From: Verrucomicrobiales bacterium
GTDB lineage: Bacteria > Verrucomicrobiota > Verrucomicrobiia > Limisphaerales > J093
Direction: 5' to 3'
Length of the DNA stretch: 64,000 nt
Assembly: GCA_024233305.1 (NCBI GenBank)
Contig: JACKPV010000023.1
Span: forward strand, 496,001 to 560,000
Under the pieces are notes generated by a model. That model was not told the origin of the DNA and ran no database searches. It worked only from the letters and a program-made list of their open reading frames with translations. Positions 41,804 to 50,885 of this stretch are shown piece by piece; position 1 is the stretch's first letter; each line of letters starts with the position of its first letter. A program made the translations under genes and the position numbers.

Positions 41804-42006
41804 CTCAGCCGTAACGATGCAGATGGATTCACCACTGATGGGCACTGATGGGCACTGATATTGAGGGAAACCAGGATCGCTCGCCCTGGTTTCGGGCTCA
41901 CCATTTAGTGAGTCTTCTCGCCGTCTCCGCCAAAGCAGCAGCGCCGCACACCATCCGTGGCATCCGTGCCCATCCGCGGTCCACTGACTGAATTGACACG
42001 GCTCAG
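41804..42006 (-). mobile_element. MITE-like repeat B, copy 3
   Basis: Exactly 203 bp between CTCAG repeats on the plus strand (CTGAG on the minus). Its interior is inverted relative to copies 1 and 2 when aligned by CTGAG, although it sits at the same place next to repeat A as copy 1. The boundary TGA (complement of 42003-42005) is the stop of the beta-propeller gene. Confidence 0.8.
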
Positions 42007-43451
42007 TCGTTCTGCCGACGGGCGATCACCACGTAGAAGCCCGCATCGGAATCGGGGATCTCGACGGTGGCTGAAACCATCCCGCCGTCCCCGGGCACGG
42101 ACGTCACGCTGCTGAATCCCGCGGCCAGGGCCGGGGCGAACAGGATTTCGTAGACCACCCCCGCCTCGGATTCGATCAGCAGGTTGAATCCCTCGTCGTC
42201 CGAAAGGCTCAGTTGCAGCCGTGGGGCCGATGGGTCCGGGCTTGCGCCGAGGTTCCAGAGCGCGACGTTGTTGGCCGGGTGCTCGCCCGCACGGTCGAAG
42301 GGACCGCCCGCCACCAACTGCGACCGCGAGGGATTGGACGGATCCGCGGACACGAGCAGGTGGAAGACGGTGGCGTTGCCTCCGCCGCTGTGGCTGGTGC
42401 CCCCACCCAGACTCTGCCAACCGGCGCCGTCCCAAACGGCCAGGTTGTTGAGCGACGTCGTTCCGTCTCCGGTGGCGGAAAAGGAGCCGCCAGCGATCAG
42501 GGCGCCATTGGCAAAGGCCAGCGACCGCACGTTGTCGTTGACGCCCGCCCCGAGCGGGGACCACGCGCTCCCGTCCCAGCGGGCCACGCGATTGGCGGAG
42601 ACGAAGCCGGGGCCCAGATCGGGAGCGGTGATGAACTGGAAGGAACCGCCGGCATAGATGTTCCCCTCGCCATCGAAAACCAGCGCCGCCACTTCGCCGC
42701 TCGTAAAGCCGGCTCCGAGCGGCTGCCACTCGCTTCCGTCCCAACACGCCACCCGGCGCAGCAGGCCCTCGTTGAAGACCCCGCCCGCATAGAGCTTGCC
42801 ATCCGGCCCGAACGCCAGGGTGGCAACCCGGCTTTCGAGCCCGGCGCCCAGGGGCGACCACGCCACGCCGTCCCACTTCGCGACGTTTCGCGCCGCGAGG
42901 CCACCCGCCTTGGCGAATTGCCCGCCCACGTAGAGGTTGCCTTCAGCGTCGAAGGCCATCGCCTCCACCGAAGCCGGCAGCCCAAAGGGACCTTCCTCGA
43001 TGCCGGTCCCGAGCGCCGACCAGGCGGTCCCATCCCATTTCACGACCCCTTTCGCAGGCAGGATCCCGCCGCCATCGAAGAACAGCGACCACTGACCGCC
43101 GCAATAGACGTCGGTCCCGTGAGCCGCCATTTCGAAGATCCCCGCCGCGGTGGCGTTGTTGCCAAACGTGGACCATTCGCCCCCTTCCCGCGACCATACG
43201 GCAAAGTTCGGCTGCGCGACGAAGCTCGTTCCATCAAGCCGGTTCCAGTTGCCGCCCGCCAGGTACACATTGCCCTGGGCATCCACGCACATCGCCGAGG
43301 GCCCGGCGGCCGCCTGTTCCGCCCCACCAAAGGCAATCTGCAATCCCGGATCACCGAAGCCAGGGTCCCAATTGTCGCTGCCGACCGGCGCGGCCATAGC
43401 CGATCCGGTCAACAGCCCCCCCACAACCAACGATCCATACGCACGATTCAT
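42003..43451 (-). CDS. Secreted beta-propeller-like repeat protein
   Basis: From the ATG at 43451 (MNRAYGSLVVGGLLTG) the product has 482 residues and a signal peptide ending near AMAA. Residues about 60-380 contain repeats of roughly 45-55 residues with the phrases NLYVGGQFAKAGG, NVAKWDGVAWSPLGAG, KLYAGGVFNEG and RVARWDGSAWSPLGAG, a pattern of delta-60/kelch-like beta-propellers. The last 70 residues (LQLSLSDDEGFNLLIESEAG) match a C-terminal beta domain common in exported Verrucomicrobia proteins. No catalytic motif was seen; ligand unknown. An alternative ATG lies at 43466. Its stop codon lies in the boundary of MITE-like copy 3. Confidence 0.8.
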   Translation of the reverse strand: MNRAYGSLVVGGLLTGSAMAAPVGSDNWDPGFGDPGLQIAFGGAEQAAAGPSAMCVDAQGNVYLAGGNWNRLDGTSFVAQPNFAVWSREGGEWSTFGNNATAAGIFEMAAHGTDVYCGGQWSLFFDGGGILPAKGVVKWDGTAWSALGTGIEEGPFGLPASVEAMAFDAEGNLYVGGQFAKAGGLAARNVAKWDGVAWSPLGAGLESRVATLAFGPDGKLYAGGVFNEGLLRRVACWDGSEWQPLGAGFTSGEVAALVFDGEGNIYAGGSFQFITAPDLGPGFVSANRVARWDGSAWSPLGAGVNDNVRSLAFANGALIAGGSFSATGDGTTSLNNLAVWDGAGWQSLGGGTSHSGGGNATVFHLLVSADPSNPSRSQLVAGGPFDRAGEHPANNVALWNLGASPDPSAPRLQLSLSDDEGFNLLIESEAGVVYEILFAPALAAGFSSVTSVPGDGGMVSATVEIPDSDAGFYVVIARRQND

Positions 43452-43625
43452 GATCTCAGTAAGCATCGGCACAAAAATCGCATCCGTTCCGCGATGGGGC
43501 AAGCGCTTACCCGTCCGAAAACCGACCGGCAGGACTGCAAGCCCGCACACCTGACCAAAGTTGGACTATCAGCCCGCCCCGGACGTCCGACGCCAACGCG
43601 TAGCGCGCCGCGTCGAGCCGCGGTA

Positions 43626-43797
43626 CTGAGCCGTGTCGATTCGGTCAAAGGGGCGTGGGGCTGCCGCTTTGGCGGAGAGGGCTAGAAGCCTCACCAAGTG
43701 GTGAGCCCGAACCCAGGGCGAGCGATTCTGGTTTCGCTCAATATCAGTGCTCATCAGGCCCATCCGTGCTGAATCCAACGGCATGGTCACGGCTGAG
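43626..43797 (+). mobile_element. MITE-like repeat B, copy 4 (internally shortened)
   Basis: 172 bp from CTGAG to CTGAG, with ends CCGTGTCGATTCGGT and (complement) CCGTGACCATGCCGT. The interior has the copy 3 orientation and lacks 31 bp relative to the others, around the GGATGGGCACGGATG block. The hairpin CTCACCAAGTGGTGAG is better paired than in copy 1. The remaining 43452-43625 and 43798-44015 hold no recognised gene. Confidence 0.78.
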
Positions 43798-44015
43798 TGT
43801 TTCCCCCACCTGACCGGCTCGCTGAGCGGAAGCTCGGATCTCATTCCACCCGCCTCGTCAGGACGCCACCAGGGAGCGGAGGGAAATGCGGGTTCCGAAG
43901 CAACGCCGCAGCGCAGGCGCCCTCCGGACGACCGTCGGGCCGGTCCCCGGGCTGGCTTGGGGTTGCCGCGCGTTGGCTTGACACGCGTAACCGAACGAAG
44001 CAGAACCGGGAAGCC

Positions 44016-45047
44016 ATGGCCGATCACCCATCCTCACCAGCAAAGCCCGGCGTCCCGGAATGCGCCCTGCTTTCGCGACGGAGCTTTCTGCACGTCTGCG
44101 GCGCCGCGACACTGGCCGCAACGCTTCCCACCGCAACCGCCGGGGCCCTGGGCCGGCTCGACCGCCCCGTGCGCATCGGGATGATTGCCGACCTCCACCA
44201 CGACCTGATGCACGACGGTGAGTCGCGGTTGCGCGCCTTCCTCGATTCCATGCAGCGCCAACCGCCGGACGCCTTGATGCAGCTCGGCGATTTCGCCTGT
44301 CCGAGCGAGCCGAACCAAGCCGTGGCGAGCGCGTTTTCCAGCGCGCACCGGACCGCGTTGCACGTCATCGGAAACCACGATCTGGACAACGGGCATACGA
44401 AGCAGCACTGCATCGACCGCTGGGGGATGAAGGGGCGCTTCTACGCGGAGGACGTCGGCGGCTTGCGCGTGCTCGGGCTGGATGGCAACGACCGCGGGTC
44501 CCCGACGCACCGGGGCGGGTATCCGTCCTTCGTTGGCCCGGAACAAGTCGAATGGCTTGGCGCGCAACTGGCGGAGCATCCCGGCCCGTTCCTCATCGTG
44601 TCGCACCAACCACTGGCCGGGGCTTGGAGCGTCGACAACGCCGCGGAAATCCAGGCCCTGCTGGCACCTTTCGCGGACAAGGTGCTGCTTTGCGTGAACG
44701 GGCACAGCCACATCGATCAGGTGTTGCGCGCCGGACGAATCCTCCATTTGCACGTGAACTCCGCCTCGTACTACTGGGTAGGATCGGCTTACAAGCACAC
44801 CAGCCTGGCAGCGGAAGTGCACGAGCGTTTTCCTTGGATTTCGCACACCTGCCCCTATCGCGATCCTCTCTTCACCGCGCTGACCTTCGAGCCAGGCAAC
44901 GGAATCATCCGCCTCGAGGGATGCCGCGGCGAATGGGTCGGGCCATCGCCGGCCGAACTGGGCGTCGACTCGCATCCGGAACTGGTCGACGGCGAGCAGA
45001 TCGCGCCGCGCATCCGTGCCCGGCGGATCGCCCGCTGGTCAGCTTGA
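44016..45047 (+). CDS. Tat-exported metallophosphoesterase
   Basis: From the ATG at 44016 the protein has 343 residues. A twin-arginine signal, LLSRRSFLHVCGAATLAATLP, is split here as SRRSFLHVCGAA near residue 20. Calcineurin-type metal motifs are complete: IGMIADLHHDLMHD (Asp, His), ALMQLGDFACPSEPNQ, LHVIGNHDLDNGHTK, FLIVSHQPLAG and LLCVNGHSHIDQVLR. It probably hydrolyses a phosphomonoester or diester outside the cytoplasm. It is followed by GH51 after 94 bp in the same direction. Its start has no convincing ribosome-binding site (GGGAAGCC). Confidence 0.88.
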   Translation: MADHPSSPAKPGVPECALLSRRSFLHVCGAATLAATLPTATAGALGRLDRPVRIGMIADLHHDLMHDGESRLRAFLDSMQRQPPDALMQLGDFACPSEPNQAVASAFSSAHRTALHVIGNHDLDNGHTKQHCIDRWGMKGRFYAEDVGGLRVLGLDGNDRGSPTHRGGYPSFVGPEQVEWLGAQLAEHPGPFLIVSHQPLAGAWSVDNAAEIQALLAPFADKVLLCVNGHSHIDQVLRAGRILHLHVNSASYYWVGSAYKHTSLAAEVHERFPWISHTCPYRDPLFTALTFEPGNGIIRLEGCRGEWVGPSPAELGVDSHPELVDGEQIAPRIRARRIARWSA

Positions 45048-45141
45048 GGTGCCCTTTTGAATGGTCATGGAGGAGATGCGTCCCGGCCATCACTGCCGTA
45101 TTGATCGCCAGGGCCGGGGCCTGTCAGATTTCGCCGCAGCC

Positions 45142-47562
45142 ATGAAAGACCGTCGATCTGCCACGCTCCGGAGCCCGGGCGTCGCCACCCTGCTCGCGGC
45201 CCTGCTCCTCCCTTGCGGCGACGTCACCGCCGCTGTCCGGATGAATGTCCGCGTCGATCAACCCGGCGCGCAGATCAACCCGGCGATGTGGGGCATTTTC
45301 TTCGAGGACATCAATTTCGGGGCGGACGGCGGGCTCTACGCCGAACTGGTGAAGAACCGCGGTTTCGAGTTCCCGGACGCCCTGATGGGCTGGCGCCAGC
45401 TGTCCCCGAGCAAGGCGCGCGGGACGCTCTCCATCCGGGAAGCGGATCCGTTCAACGCGCAGAACCCGCATTACCTCCGGATCGAGTCGCAGGGCACGGA
45501 TCTCTTCGGCGTGGCAAACGAGGGTTTCCGCGGCATCGGCGTGAAAGCGGGCGGCGCCTACCACTTCGCGGCGCAGATTCGCAATGTCTCCGGTTCCCCG
45601 GCGTTGCGGATCGAACTCTACTCGGGCGACGGCGCCCTGCTCGATACGGTGCGGTTGGACGGGTTCGCCGCCGGTTGGGAAAGGCGCGTTGCCGTCCTTC
45701 GTCCACGGGCGACCGACCCCAACGCAAAGCTCTACGTGCTGCTCGATGGCCGGGGCGCCGTGGACGTGGATTTCATTTCGCTGTTTCCCGCGGACACCTG
45801 GAAGCAACGTCCCGGCGGCCTGCGTGCCGACCTGGTCCAGGCGCTCGCGGATTTGCGGCCCGGCTTCCTGCGTTTTCCCGGCGGCTGCATCGTTGAGGGC
45901 AGCGAACTCGACAAGCGTTACCAGTGGAAGACCACCATCGGGCCGGTGGCGGAACGGAAGCTCATCGTGAACCGCTGGAACTACGAATTCCTCCACCGCC
46001 CGGCGCCCGACTACTTCCAGTCGTTCGGGCTGGGTTTCTTCGAGTATTTCCAGTTGTGCGAGGACCTCGGGGCGGAACCGCTGCCCATTCTGAATTGCGG
46101 CATGGCCTGCCAGTTCAACAGCGGCCAGCTGGCGCCGCTCGCTGAACTCGATCCCTACCTTCAGGACGCGCTCGACCTGATCGAATTTGCCAACGGTCCG
46201 GCGACCAGCGACTGGGGCGCCCGACGCGCCGCGATGGGCCATCCGGCGCCCTTCCACATGAAGCTGCTGGGCGTGGGCAACGAACAGTGGGGCCCGCAGT
46301 ACATCGAGCGGTACGCCGCGTTCGCGAAGATCTTGAAGGAGCGCCATCCCGAAATCCAGCTCGTCTCCGGCTCCGGCCCTTCGCCCGCCGACGAACGCTA
46401 CGAATTCCTGTGGCCGAAACTCCGCGAACTGAAGGCGGACATCGTCGACGAGCATTGCTACGCGAACCCGATCTGGTTTCTGAGCAACACCCACCGCTAC
46501 GACGACTTCGACCGCGCCGGGCCGAAGGTCTTCTTCGGCGAATACGCCGCGCAGAGCGACAAAATCGTGAGTGTCCGGAACCGGAACAACTGGGAATGCG
46601 CCCTGGCCGAGGCCGCCTTCCTGACCGGCGCCGAACGCAACGCCGACGTCGTCCGCATGGCCAGCTACGCGCCCCTCTTCGCGCACGTCGACGGCTGGCA
46701 ATGGACGCCGGACCTGATCTGGGTGGACAACCTCCGCACGCTGCGCACGGCGAACTACTTCGTGCAACAGCAGTTCATGCAACACCGCGGCGACGTCGTC
46801 CTGCCGTTGACATTGACGGGCTATCCGGCGCCCTCCACCGCGACCGGCGGCATTCGGTTGGCCACGTTCAATGGCGCCGCGGAGTTCCGGAGCATCACGG
46901 TGACCGCGGGCGACCGGACGCTGTTCCGGCAGGCATCCGCCGGGGACGGCGAGCAGTTTGGCGACGAAACGTGGAGCGACTACACCCTCCGCTTGCAGGC
47001 CCGCAAGACGGGTGGCCGGGAAGGCTTCATCATCGGGGTACGCGAGCGGCATCCCAACACGCGCGTGCAATGGAATCTCGGCGGTTGGAATAACACGAAG
47101 CACGGCATCCAATCCACCCTGGGCGTTCAGGACAGCCTCATCGCGCAGGTCCCCGGCCACATCGACGACGACCGCTGGTATGACGTGCGGATCGCGCTGA
47201 CCGGCCCGCGCCTGGACTGCTTCCTCGAGGGTGAACTGGTGCAATCGGTGGAGGTTCCCCTGCCCCGGACCGAGGGTGTCTTCGCCAGCGCGGTCCGCGA
47301 CGAGCGGGCGGGCGAGGTCATCTTGAAGGTCGCGAACGTCCATCCGGCGCCCACGATGATGGACATCGCGCTGGAAGGCGTCCGCGAGCTGGCCAACGAA
47401 GCCCGGGTGATCACGTTGCAAGGAGCCTTGCCGGACGTGAACACCTTCGACGAACCGGCCCGGATCACCCCGCAGGAAAGGCGCGAGCCCATCAGCGGCG
47501 CCCGGTTCCAGCGCGAGTTCCCGGCAAACTCGTTCACCGTGATCCGTCTGAAGACGGAGTGA
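45142..47562 (+). CDS. GH51 alpha-L-arabinofuranosidase
   Basis: The ATG at 45142 (MKDRRSATL) gives 806 residues with a signal segment VATLLAALLLPCGDVTAA. GH51 starts with PAMWGIFFEDINFGADGGLYAELV, then a carbohydrate-binding-like insert (about 60-215), the barrel with FLRFPGGCIVEGSELDKRYQWK, the acid/base in GVGNEQWG (Glu381) and nucleophile in VFFGEYAA (Glu467). The segment about 590-715 (FGDETWSDYTLRLQARKTGG; DDDRWYDVRIALTG) looks like a concanavalin-type DUF1080-like domain, and the C-terminal domain ends NSFTVIRL. It releases terminal L-arabinofuranose from arabinan or arabinoxylan, supplying sugar to the 1-9 kb cluster. Confidence 0.93.
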   Translation: MKDRRSATLRSPGVATLLAALLLPCGDVTAAVRMNVRVDQPGAQINPAMWGIFFEDINFGADGGLYAELVKNRGFEFPDALMGWRQLSPSKARGTLSIREADPFNAQNPHYLRIESQGTDLFGVANEGFRGIGVKAGGAYHFAAQIRNVSGSPALRIELYSGDGALLDTVRLDGFAAGWERRVAVLRPRATDPNAKLYVLLDGRGAVDVDFISLFPADTWKQRPGGLRADLVQALADLRPGFLRFPGGCIVEGSELDKRYQWKTTIGPVAERKLIVNRWNYEFLHRPAPDYFQSFGLGFFEYFQLCEDLGAEPLPILNCGMACQFNSGQLAPLAELDPYLQDALDLIEFANGPATSDWGARRAAMGHPAPFHMKLLGVGNEQWGPQYIERYAAFAKILKERHPEIQLVSGSGPSPADERYEFLWPKLRELKADIVDEHCYANPIWFLSNTHRYDDFDRAGPKVFFGEYAAQSDKIVSVRNRNNWECALAEAAFLTGAERNADVVRMASYAPLFAHVDGWQWTPDLIWVDNLRTLRTANYFVQQQFMQHRGDVVLPLTLTGYPAPSTATGGIRLATFNGAAEFRSITVTAGDRTLFRQASAGDGEQFGDETWSDYTLRLQARKTGGREGFIIGVRERHPNTRVQWNLGGWNNTKHGIQSTLGVQDSLIAQVPGHIDDDRWYDVRIALTGPRLDCFLEGELVQSVEVPLPRTEGVFASAVRDERAGEVILKVANVHPAPTMMDIALEGVRELANEARVITLQGALPDVNTFDEPARITPQERREPISGARFQREFPANSFTVIRLKTE

Positions 47563-48087
47563 CCCGGAGCCCGCCGCATCCCGCAGGTGGCACCCGACGG
47601 CCAAGCTCCCGGCGTGACATCCCAGGACGCGGGGCCGCGGCGGACCAGAGCACCTGATGCCGGCCGACTGACGGTGGGCGGAAGCCCCGAAACGGCGTGG
47701 TCTGAGGTGTCGGGTCGAGTGAGCGAGCGGAACCGCGCTGGATACGAGTTCGGGAGGTGAACGGGGGGGCTGGATCTCGGGCGGCGCGCAGGGGACTGCG
47801 CGCCCTACCCGGGCCAGGTGGTAGGGCGTGTCACTCCGTGCGCGCCGCTCTGGGAAGAACGTGTCCGTGCGTCCTGCGGGGCGACAGAGTACCTGGCGCC
47901 TATTCCGGCACCGACCTGCGCCTGATCCACCGAAGCGTATCTTCCTGATTTCCGCCGAGATCTGGTGCCCTGCGGACAGGCGGGTGATTCGTCGAGGATC
48001 GGGCTGCCTCCGGCTCGCGCGTCCGCGCACGCCCCGGCGACGGAGGTTGTTCCCGGTGGCGTTTTCCCGCTAACGTCCCTCCCAGCC
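47563..48087. other. Gap with a palindromic repeat doublet
   Basis: No gene recognised in 525 bp. It contains a pair of inverted 29-nt arms at 47781-47809 and 47820-47848 (first arm starting GCGGCGCGCAGGGGACTGCG, second ending GTGCGCGCCGC) separated by ten bases, a REP-like doublet. An upstream extension of the GH106 frame lacks conserved sequence. Confidence 0.6.
47781..47848. repeat. Palindromic repeat doublet (GCGGCGCGCA type)
   Basis: Two imperfect 29-nt inverted arms around a 10-nt spacer, sharing GCGGCGCGCA at the outer ends and CGCCCTACC at the inner ends. No T-tract follows. It is a fourth sequence class of paired palindromes in the window. Confidence 0.65.
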
Positions 48088-50829
48088 ATGAAGCCACTGC
48101 CTGCCCTGCTTGCCGCATTGACGCTGTCAGCCAACGCGCCCGCCGCGGAGCCTCGCGAGGTGGCCCCGGCTGCCGACCCTTTTGCCTGGCCGGCGGTCAC
48201 CCGCGAGTCGCGTCCGTGGTCCTACTGGTGGTGGTTGGGCAGCGCGGTCGACACCACGAACCTCACCCGCGAACTCACCCGCTATCGCGAGGCCGGCTGG
48301 GGCGGCGTCCACATCATCCCGATCTATGGCGCGAAGGGCTGGGAGGAACGCTACCTGGACTACCTGAGTCCGGCGTGGCTCGCCATGCTGCGTCACACGA
48401 TCCAGGAAGGGAACCGGCTCGACCTGGGCGTCGACATGACCACCGGCACCGGCTGGTGTTTCGGCGGTCCCGGCGTGACCGACCGCGAAGCCAACGCGGT
48501 GGTGGTGGCGAAGACCTTCGAGATGGCGGCCGGCGGCCGGTTGACGGAGCGGTTCGATCCCGCCTCGACACAGGCGTTGATGGCCTTCGGATCCGCCGGG
48601 GACACCCACAATTTGAAAGGCCGTCTGACCCCGGACGGACGCCTCGACTGGACGGCGCCGGATGGCGACTGGCGGATTTACGTCGTAAGCCAGAAGCCCT
48701 CCGGGCGGAAGGTGAAGCGGGCGGCACCGGGGGGAGGCGGCCATATGCTGAACCTGTTCCACGAGCCCGCGATGGTGAATTACTTGAAGGTGTTCACCGA
48801 GGCCTTCGCCGACCCGGAGCAGGCGCGGCCGCGGTCCATGTACCACGACTCCTACGAATACGTGTCGAACTGGTCGCCCGATCTCTTCGCCGCGTTCGCG
48901 CGCCGGCGGGGTTACCGGCTGGAAGATGAACTGCCGGCGTTGTTCAGCGCCGAGGGGACCGAGCGGGCCGCGCGGGTGCAATGCGATCTTCGCGAGACGC
49001 TGTCCGATCTGTTGATCGAGGGCGCCCTGCCGCGCTGGGTCGAGTGGTGTCATTCCCGCGGAATGCGGACCCGCAACCAGGCGCACGGTTCCCCCGGCAA
49101 CCTCCTCGATCTCTACGCCCTGGCCGACATACCCGAGACGGAGATGTTCCACCTGGACCGGAACCGGCTCGTCTCCAAACTGGCCTCGTCCGCCGCGCAC
49201 GTGACCGGACGAAGGCTCGTCTCGGCCGAAACGGGCACGTGGTTGAAGGAACACTTCACCGAAACCCTCGCCGACATGAAATACCTGGTCGACGACCTGT
49301 TTCTGAGCGGCGTGAACCACGTGTTCTATCACGGCACGTGCTACTCGCCGGACGAGGCGCCCTGGCCCGGCTGGCTGTTCTACGCCAGCTACGAAATGAA
49401 CCCGCGGAACCCCGTGTGGCGCGACGTGCCGGCCCTGAACGCCAGCATCGCCCGCTGCCAGTCCGTGCTGCAATCCGGCGCCCCCGACGCCGACGTGCTG
49501 CTCTACTGGCCGATCCACGAGGTCTGGCAACGGACCGGTTCGCTGGAGCAGAAATTCACCGTGCATGCGCGGGACTGGCTCGAGGAACAACCGTTCGGAC
49601 GGGCCGCCGACCGGCTCTGGCAATCCGGCTTCGACTTCGATTACGTCTCGGACCGGCAGCTGGGAACGGCCCGGGTCGCGGACGGCCGGCTGCGGCTTCC
49701 CGGCGGCGACTACCGGGTCGTCGTCGTGCCGCGCTGCCGGCTGCTGCCCCCGGACACTCTCCGCGGGTTGCTCGCGCTCGCAACCAGCGGCGCCACCATC
49801 GTTTTCGAGGAGTCCCTGCCCACGGACGTGCCGGGTTGGGGACGCCTCGACCAGCGACGGCAGGAGTTCAAAACCCTGCTCGCCCGCAGCACGCTGGCTT
49901 CGCTCGGGGATTCCGGCCTGCAGGCGGCGGACCTCGGGCGCGGGCGCGTGCTTGTGGGGCGAATCCTGGACGCGCTCGCCGCCGCCCGCATCGACCGCGA
50001 ACCCCTCGTGGACCATGCCGGCCTGTGGTTTGCGCGGCGACGCAGCGTGGACGGATGGCACTACTTCCTCGCCAACCGCGGGGAAACGACCTTCGACGGC
50101 TGGCTGCCGCTCGCCCGGCCGTCCGCCTCGGTCGTGGTCATGGATCCCATGACCGGACGCACGGGCCGGGGCCGGCTGCGAACGCCCGTTGGCGGATCGC
50201 CCGTTTCGGTTTCGTTGCGCCTGCACCCGGGGGAATCCGTCATCCTCCGGGCCTTCGAGCGCGCCTTGCCGCAGGAAGGCCCCGCATGGCAGGTGCTCGA
50301 TCCGGCCGGCGCGGCCTCGGATATCACCGGCGAATGGACGGTGCGCTTCCTCGAGGGCGGCCCGGAGCTTCCCGCGGCCATCACAACCGGGCATCCGGGA
50401 TCGTGGACCGACCTCGGCGACGACGACGCCCAACGGTTTGCCGGGACCGCCGTCTACTCGGTTCGCTTCGATGCGCCGCGGGCAACGGCCGGACAGGACC
50501 GCTGGATGCTCGACCTTGGGGACGTCCGTCAAAGCGCGCGGGTGCGCCTGAACGGGCGCGAATTGGCGACGCTCCTCGTTCCCCCGTATACCGTCCCGGC
50601 GGAGGGCCTTCGTCCGAAGGACAACGCGCTCGAAATTGAAGTGACCGGCGTGGCGGCAAACCGCATCCGCGACCTCGACCGACGCGGCGTGGCTTGGCGC
50701 ACCTTTCACGACATCAATTTCGTGAACCTCGATTACAAGCCCTTTGACGCCTCGGACTGGCCGGTGACGCCGTCGGGTTTGCTCGGGCCGGTGCGGTTGA
50801 TTCCCGTGCGCGAACGAAGTGCGCGTTGA
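48088..50829 (+). CDS. GH106-type alpha-L-rhamnosidase
   Basis: The ATG at 48088 gives 913 residues with a signal peptide (MKPLPALLAALTLSANAPAAA-like). The family N-terminus SRPWSYWWWLGSAVDTTNLTRELTRYREAGWGGVHIIPIYG is visible in pieces, followed by LDLGVDMTTGTGWCFGGP, YHDSYEYVSNWSPDL with a likely catalytic Glu, RNQAHGSPGNLLDLYALADIPETE, VSAETGTWLKEHF and LLYWPIHEVW. The C-terminal 150 residues (GEWTVRFLEGGPELP; SARVRLNGRELATL-like) form a galactose-binding-like domain. GH106 enzymes remove alpha-L-rhamnose from rhamnogalacturonan and related pectins. It lies downstream of GH51 in the same direction. Confidence 0.9.
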   Translation: MKPLPALLAALTLSANAPAAEPREVAPAADPFAWPAVTRESRPWSYWWWLGSAVDTTNLTRELTRYREAGWGGVHIIPIYGAKGWEERYLDYLSPAWLAMLRHTIQEGNRLDLGVDMTTGTGWCFGGPGVTDREANAVVVAKTFEMAAGGRLTERFDPASTQALMAFGSAGDTHNLKGRLTPDGRLDWTAPDGDWRIYVVSQKPSGRKVKRAAPGGGGHMLNLFHEPAMVNYLKVFTEAFADPEQARPRSMYHDSYEYVSNWSPDLFAAFARRRGYRLEDELPALFSAEGTERAARVQCDLRETLSDLLIEGALPRWVEWCHSRGMRTRNQAHGSPGNLLDLYALADIPETEMFHLDRNRLVSKLASSAAHVTGRRLVSAETGTWLKEHFTETLADMKYLVDDLFLSGVNHVFYHGTCYSPDEAPWPGWLFYASYEMNPRNPVWRDVPALNASIARCQSVLQSGAPDADVLLYWPIHEVWQRTGSLEQKFTVHARDWLEEQPFGRAADRLWQSGFDFDYVSDRQLGTARVADGRLRLPGGDYRVVVVPRCRLLPPDTLRGLLALATSGATIVFEESLPTDVPGWGRLDQRRQEFKTLLARSTLASLGDSGLQAADLGRGRVLVGRILDALAAARIDREPLVDHAGLWFARRRSVDGWHYFLANRGETTFDGWLPLARPSASVVVMDPMTGRTGRGRLRTPVGGSPVSVSLRLHPGESVILRAFERALPQEGPAWQVLDPAGAASDITGEWTVRFLEGGPELPAAITTGHPGSWTDLGDDDAQRFAGTAVYSVRFDAPRATAGQDRWMLDLGDVRQSARVRLNGRELATLLVPPYTVPAEGLRPKDNALEIEVTGVAANRIRDLDRRGVAWRTFHDINFVNLDYKPFDASDWPVTPSGLLGPVRLIPVRERSAR

Positions 50830-50885
50830 AGACCGGCCCGCGGCCGTCGGTTGCATTCGGGATTCGTCCGCCGTAGGTTCCGCCC

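Noticed and set aside
42213..43685. Plus-strand open frame of 490 codons
   Set aside because: Antisense to the beta-propeller repeat protein and runs through repeat B copy 4.
45124..48030. Minus-strand open frame of 968 codons
   Set aside because: Antisense to GH51, whose catalytic motifs are clear on the plus strand.
48127..50856. Minus-strand open frame of 909 codons
   Set aside because: Antisense to GH106; low-complexity Arg/Gly/Val-rich translation.
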